A stretch of DNA of 64,000 nucleotides from an uncultured Saprospiraceae bacterium (lineage in GTDB: Bacteria; Bacteroidota; Bacteroidia; Chitinophagales; Saprospiraceae): contig CALMSO010000004.1 in the NCBI GenBank assembly GCA_937872385.1, forward strand, positions 36,810-100,809, read 5' to 3'. The position numbers and the translations under genes are program-made. How positions within the stretch are numbered: the stretch's first letter is position 1; each line of letters starts with the position of its first letter. Of this stretch, positions 61,854 through 64,000 are shown piece after piece. The notes under the pieces were generated by a model, which saw only the letters and a list, made by a program, of their open reading frames with translations, did no database searches and had not been told where the DNA came from.

Positions 61854-63938
61854 ATGCAAAAGCTTCTGCTCATCCTGCTGTTTTTTCCGGTGGTACTTTG
61901 TGCACAGCTACGCGACAGTGTGCGCGTGGACCCGCCCGCCAACGCCCAAGAAATTATCGAAGATTTTTTGCAAAATACCGATTCGGAAGGCGATTTTGAT
62001 TTCAATACCTTTTTTGAACTACTCGAAGATTATCTCAACGCACCACTCGACCTCAACCGCGCCAGCGAAGCCACCCTCCGCGATATGGGTATTTTTAATG
62101 ACGCGCAAATTCGCAACTTGCTCAATTACAGACAAATAGCTGGCGAGCTGATTTCCATTTACGAATTGCAGGCGGTTCCGGGCTTCGAGTTGCCTTTTAT
62201 ACGGCGCATTCTGCCTTACGTCACCGTGCGTGGCGATGTGGACGACTACCAAATCCCTTTCAAAGAAATGCTGGTGGGCGGCCGGCACGAAGTCTATCTC
62301 CGCTGGTCGCGCATTTTAGAACAGCAGCGCGGCTATACCCCCTCAGAAACCGGTGCCAGTCGGTATCTCGGCGACCCCAATCAATTGTACGTTCGTTATA
62401 GGCATGCCTACGGCACTCGCTTGAGCTATGGCTTCACTGCCGAAAAGGATCGGGGCGAGGAATTTTTCAGAGGTAGCAACCCCCAAGGGTTCGATTTTTA
62501 CTCAGCGCATTTTTTTCTGCGCGATTACAGCAAAACCCTCAAAGCGCTCGCCATTGGCGATTATGCGGTGAGTTTCGGGCAGGGGCTGATGCTGTTTACT
62601 GGCTTTGGTATTGGCAAATCTTCCAACCCCATGACGATCAAGCGTTCTGGACAGATACTGCGGCCCTACACCTCCGCCAATGAAGTAAATTTCTTCCGAG
62701 GCGCTGGGGCTACGCTGGCTTTTGGCAAACAAATTGAAACGACGGTTTTTGCCTCTATTCGCGGCCGCAATGCCGCTCTTTTAGAGCCAGATACCACCGA
62801 ATCGGATATTGAAATTCGCAATTTTACTTCTTTCGACCTCGCAGGTTTGCACCGCACACCCACCGAAATTGCCCGCAAAAATGCTTTGCAGCAATTCACA
62901 ACTGGCGCCAGCATACGGTGGAAAAGACGCAATAGCCACATCGCTTTCAATGCACTATATAATAAGTTTGACAAAACCCTCACGCCCAATATCCGGCCGT
63001 ACAATCGCTTCTTTTTTGCTGGCGACGAGTTAGTCAACGTCGGCGTGGATTATTCCCTGATACGAGGCAATATCAATTTTTTTGGTGAAACCGCCATGAG
63101 TGACAACGGTGCCATTGCGACCGTGAATGCTATGCTCATCGGATTAGACCGCAAGATAGACCTGGCAATTTTGCATCGCTACTTTCCGCGCGATTATCAG
63201 GCTTTGAATCCAAATCCCTTCGCCGAAACCCTCGGTGCACGCAATGAGCAGGGCTTATATTTTGGTCTGGAAATGCGCCCGGCGCGCAATTGGACAGCCT
63301 TTGCCTATTTTGATGCCTGGAGCCACCCCTGGCTACGGTTCAATGTGGATGCGCCCTCGCGGGGCTACGAGTACCGGGTGCGGGTGAATTATGAATTGCG
63401 GCGACGGCTGCGCGCTTTTGTAGAGGTACGCGAAGAAATCAAAGAACGCAACGCCCCAGAATCTCCTGATAACTATCGCATCTTAGCGGATTTTAGAACC
63501 TTTCAGACGCGCCTGCACATAGAGCGGCAGATTAGTCGGGTATTAGAGCTGCGCAGCCGCCTCGACTGGGGCTTTTCGCAAGTTGACGGCGGGCGCCAAA
63601 GCACTGGATTCTCTGTGTATCAAGATGTTATCTTTCGACCTATCAGCTTTCCCTTGTCATTCACTACCCGTTTTGCGGTGTTTGATACCGAAGGTTTTCA
63701 GACGCGCTTTTACTCCTTTGAAAGCGACCTGCTGTTCAATTTTTCCATTCCAGCTTATTACAACCGAGGCACCCGTTTTTATCTGAATATGCGCTACCGC
63801 GCCACGCGCAATCTGACCATCGAAGGACGCATCGCCCAGACTTACTGGGCTAATCAAGAAACCATCGGCAGTGGGCTGGAAACGATTGAAGGCCCTACCC
63901 GCACGCAAGCCAGCGCCCAAATTCGGTACCGGTTTTGA
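61854..63938 (+). CDS. Outer-membrane beta-barrel protein with N-terminal HHH domain
   Basis: A signal peptide (MQKLLLILLFFPVVLCAQ) precedes a helix-hairpin-helix segment (~63-125: LDLNRASEATLRDMGIF and YELQAVPGFELPFIRRILPYV in parts), resembling the paired HhH of ComEA-type DNA-binding proteins. From ~140 to the end the protein is beta-rich with alternating aromatic strands and ends with RYRF (aromatic last residue), as in outer-membrane barrels. Such HHH-barrel fusions are conserved in Bacteroidota; DNA uptake is an attractive idea but untested. The stop codon is 8 bp before a TTTCATTG octamer array. Confidence 0.8.
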   Translation: MQKLLLILLFFPVVLCAQLRDSVRVDPPANAQEIIEDFLQNTDSEGDFDFNTFFELLEDYLNAPLDLNRASEATLRDMGIFNDAQIRNLLNYRQIAGELISIYELQAVPGFELPFIRRILPYVTVRGDVDDYQIPFKEMLVGGRHEVYLRWSRILEQQRGYTPSETGASRYLGDPNQLYVRYRHAYGTRLSYGFTAEKDRGEEFFRGSNPQGFDFYSAHFFLRDYSKTLKALAIGDYAVSFGQGLMLFTGFGIGKSSNPMTIKRSGQILRPYTSANEVNFFRGAGATLAFGKQIETTVFASIRGRNAALLEPDTTESDIEIRNFTSFDLAGLHRTPTEIARKNALQQFTTGASIRWKRRNSHIAFNALYNKFDKTLTPNIRPYNRFFFAGDELVNVGVDYSLIRGNINFFGETAMSDNGAIATVNAMLIGLDRKIDLAILHRYFPRDYQALNPNPFAETLGARNEQGLYFGLEMRPARNWTAFAYFDAWSHPWLRFNVDAPSRGYEYRVRVNYELRRRLRAFVEVREEIKERNAPESPDNYRILADFRTFQTRLHIERQISRVLELRSRLDWGFSQVDGGRQSTGFSVYQDVIFRPISFPLSFTTRFAVFDTEGFQTRFYSFESDLLFNFSIPAYYNRGTRFYLNMRYRATRNLTIEGRIAQTYWANQETIGSGLETIEGPTRTQASAQIRYRF

Positions 63939-63945
63939 TGTTTTT

Positions 63946-64000
63946 TTTCATTGTTTCATTGTTTCATTGTTTCATTGTTTCATTGTTTCATTGTTTCATT
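63946..64000 (+). repeat. Octamer array TTTCATTG (runs past the window end)
   Basis: Almost seven perfect copies of TTTCATTG reach the last base. The unit is the reverse complement (cyclic) of TGAAACAA, the unit of the 34531 array. The array continues outside the window. Confidence 0.95.

Overview
The window looks like a chromosomal segment of a Bacteroidota bacterium, most plausibly from the Saprospiria/Chitinophagia side of the phylum. Support comes from a C-terminal type IX secretion sorting domain (gene 1..1758), Bacteroidota-type promoters (TTG/TTTG ~20 nt TAnnTTTG) with few Shine-Dalgarno sites, futalosine-route menaquinone genes (MqnE, MqnA), a short type II glutamine synthetase next to amt and PII, and many exported proteins with signal peptides ending in xAQ. 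I recognised no tRNA, rRNA, CRISPR array or full insertion sequence. The taxonomic placement is inference.

Layout. 0-13.6 kb: a SprB-like surface protein cut by the window edge, a NadR-type kinase, the PaaZ fusion enzyme, a TPM-domain protein, a GT-C glycosyltransferase/TPR fusion, aspartate aminotransferase, an exported FKBP isomerase and a lipoprotein GH20 hexosaminidase. 13.8-31.7 kb: an accessory region built around a divergent promoter next to an ECF-like sigma factor. The minus arm encodes an astacin protease, a WD40-caspase, a papain-like protease, two small envelope proteins and a DM9/ricin lectin. The plus arm encodes sigma factor, TM-TPR regulator, lipoprotein and TPR-CHAT protease, followed by a second sigma factor, an OmpA-family protein and an exported protein. 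31.8-51.2 kb: housekeeping genes (recG, S23-type four-helix protein, rbfA, surE, hemH, M14 carboxypeptidase, tadA, guaB-cutC-M24 peptidase, mqnE-phosphatase-mqnA, rlmN). 51.3-64 kb: a MITE-like element, WD40 protein, phosphopantetheinyl transferase, Uma2 nuclease, nitrilase-like/aldehyde dehydrogenase pair, GNAT, the glnB-amt-glnA nitrogen operon, an alpha-solenoid protein and an HHH/beta-barrel protein.

How the genes work together. guaB-cutC-M24 and glnB-amt-glnA are compact operons. The sigma-centred cluster is the best candidate for an undescribed system: two clan-CD peptidases (caspase and CHAT), a clan-CA peptidase and a metalloprotease all carry export signals, so the cascade, if there is one, would act in the envelope rather than in the cytosol.

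The second striking layer is non-coding. Octamer tandem arrays fill the whole spacer between recG and the S23-type gene, flank that gene upstream, and reappear at the right window edge. A mosaic intergenic element made of ordered 7- to 10-bp word arrays follows at least four unrelated genes. A 168-bp MITE-like element has 16-bp inverted ends and a 5-bp target duplication. A 111-bp copy of the recG 3' end brackets a two-gene cassette.
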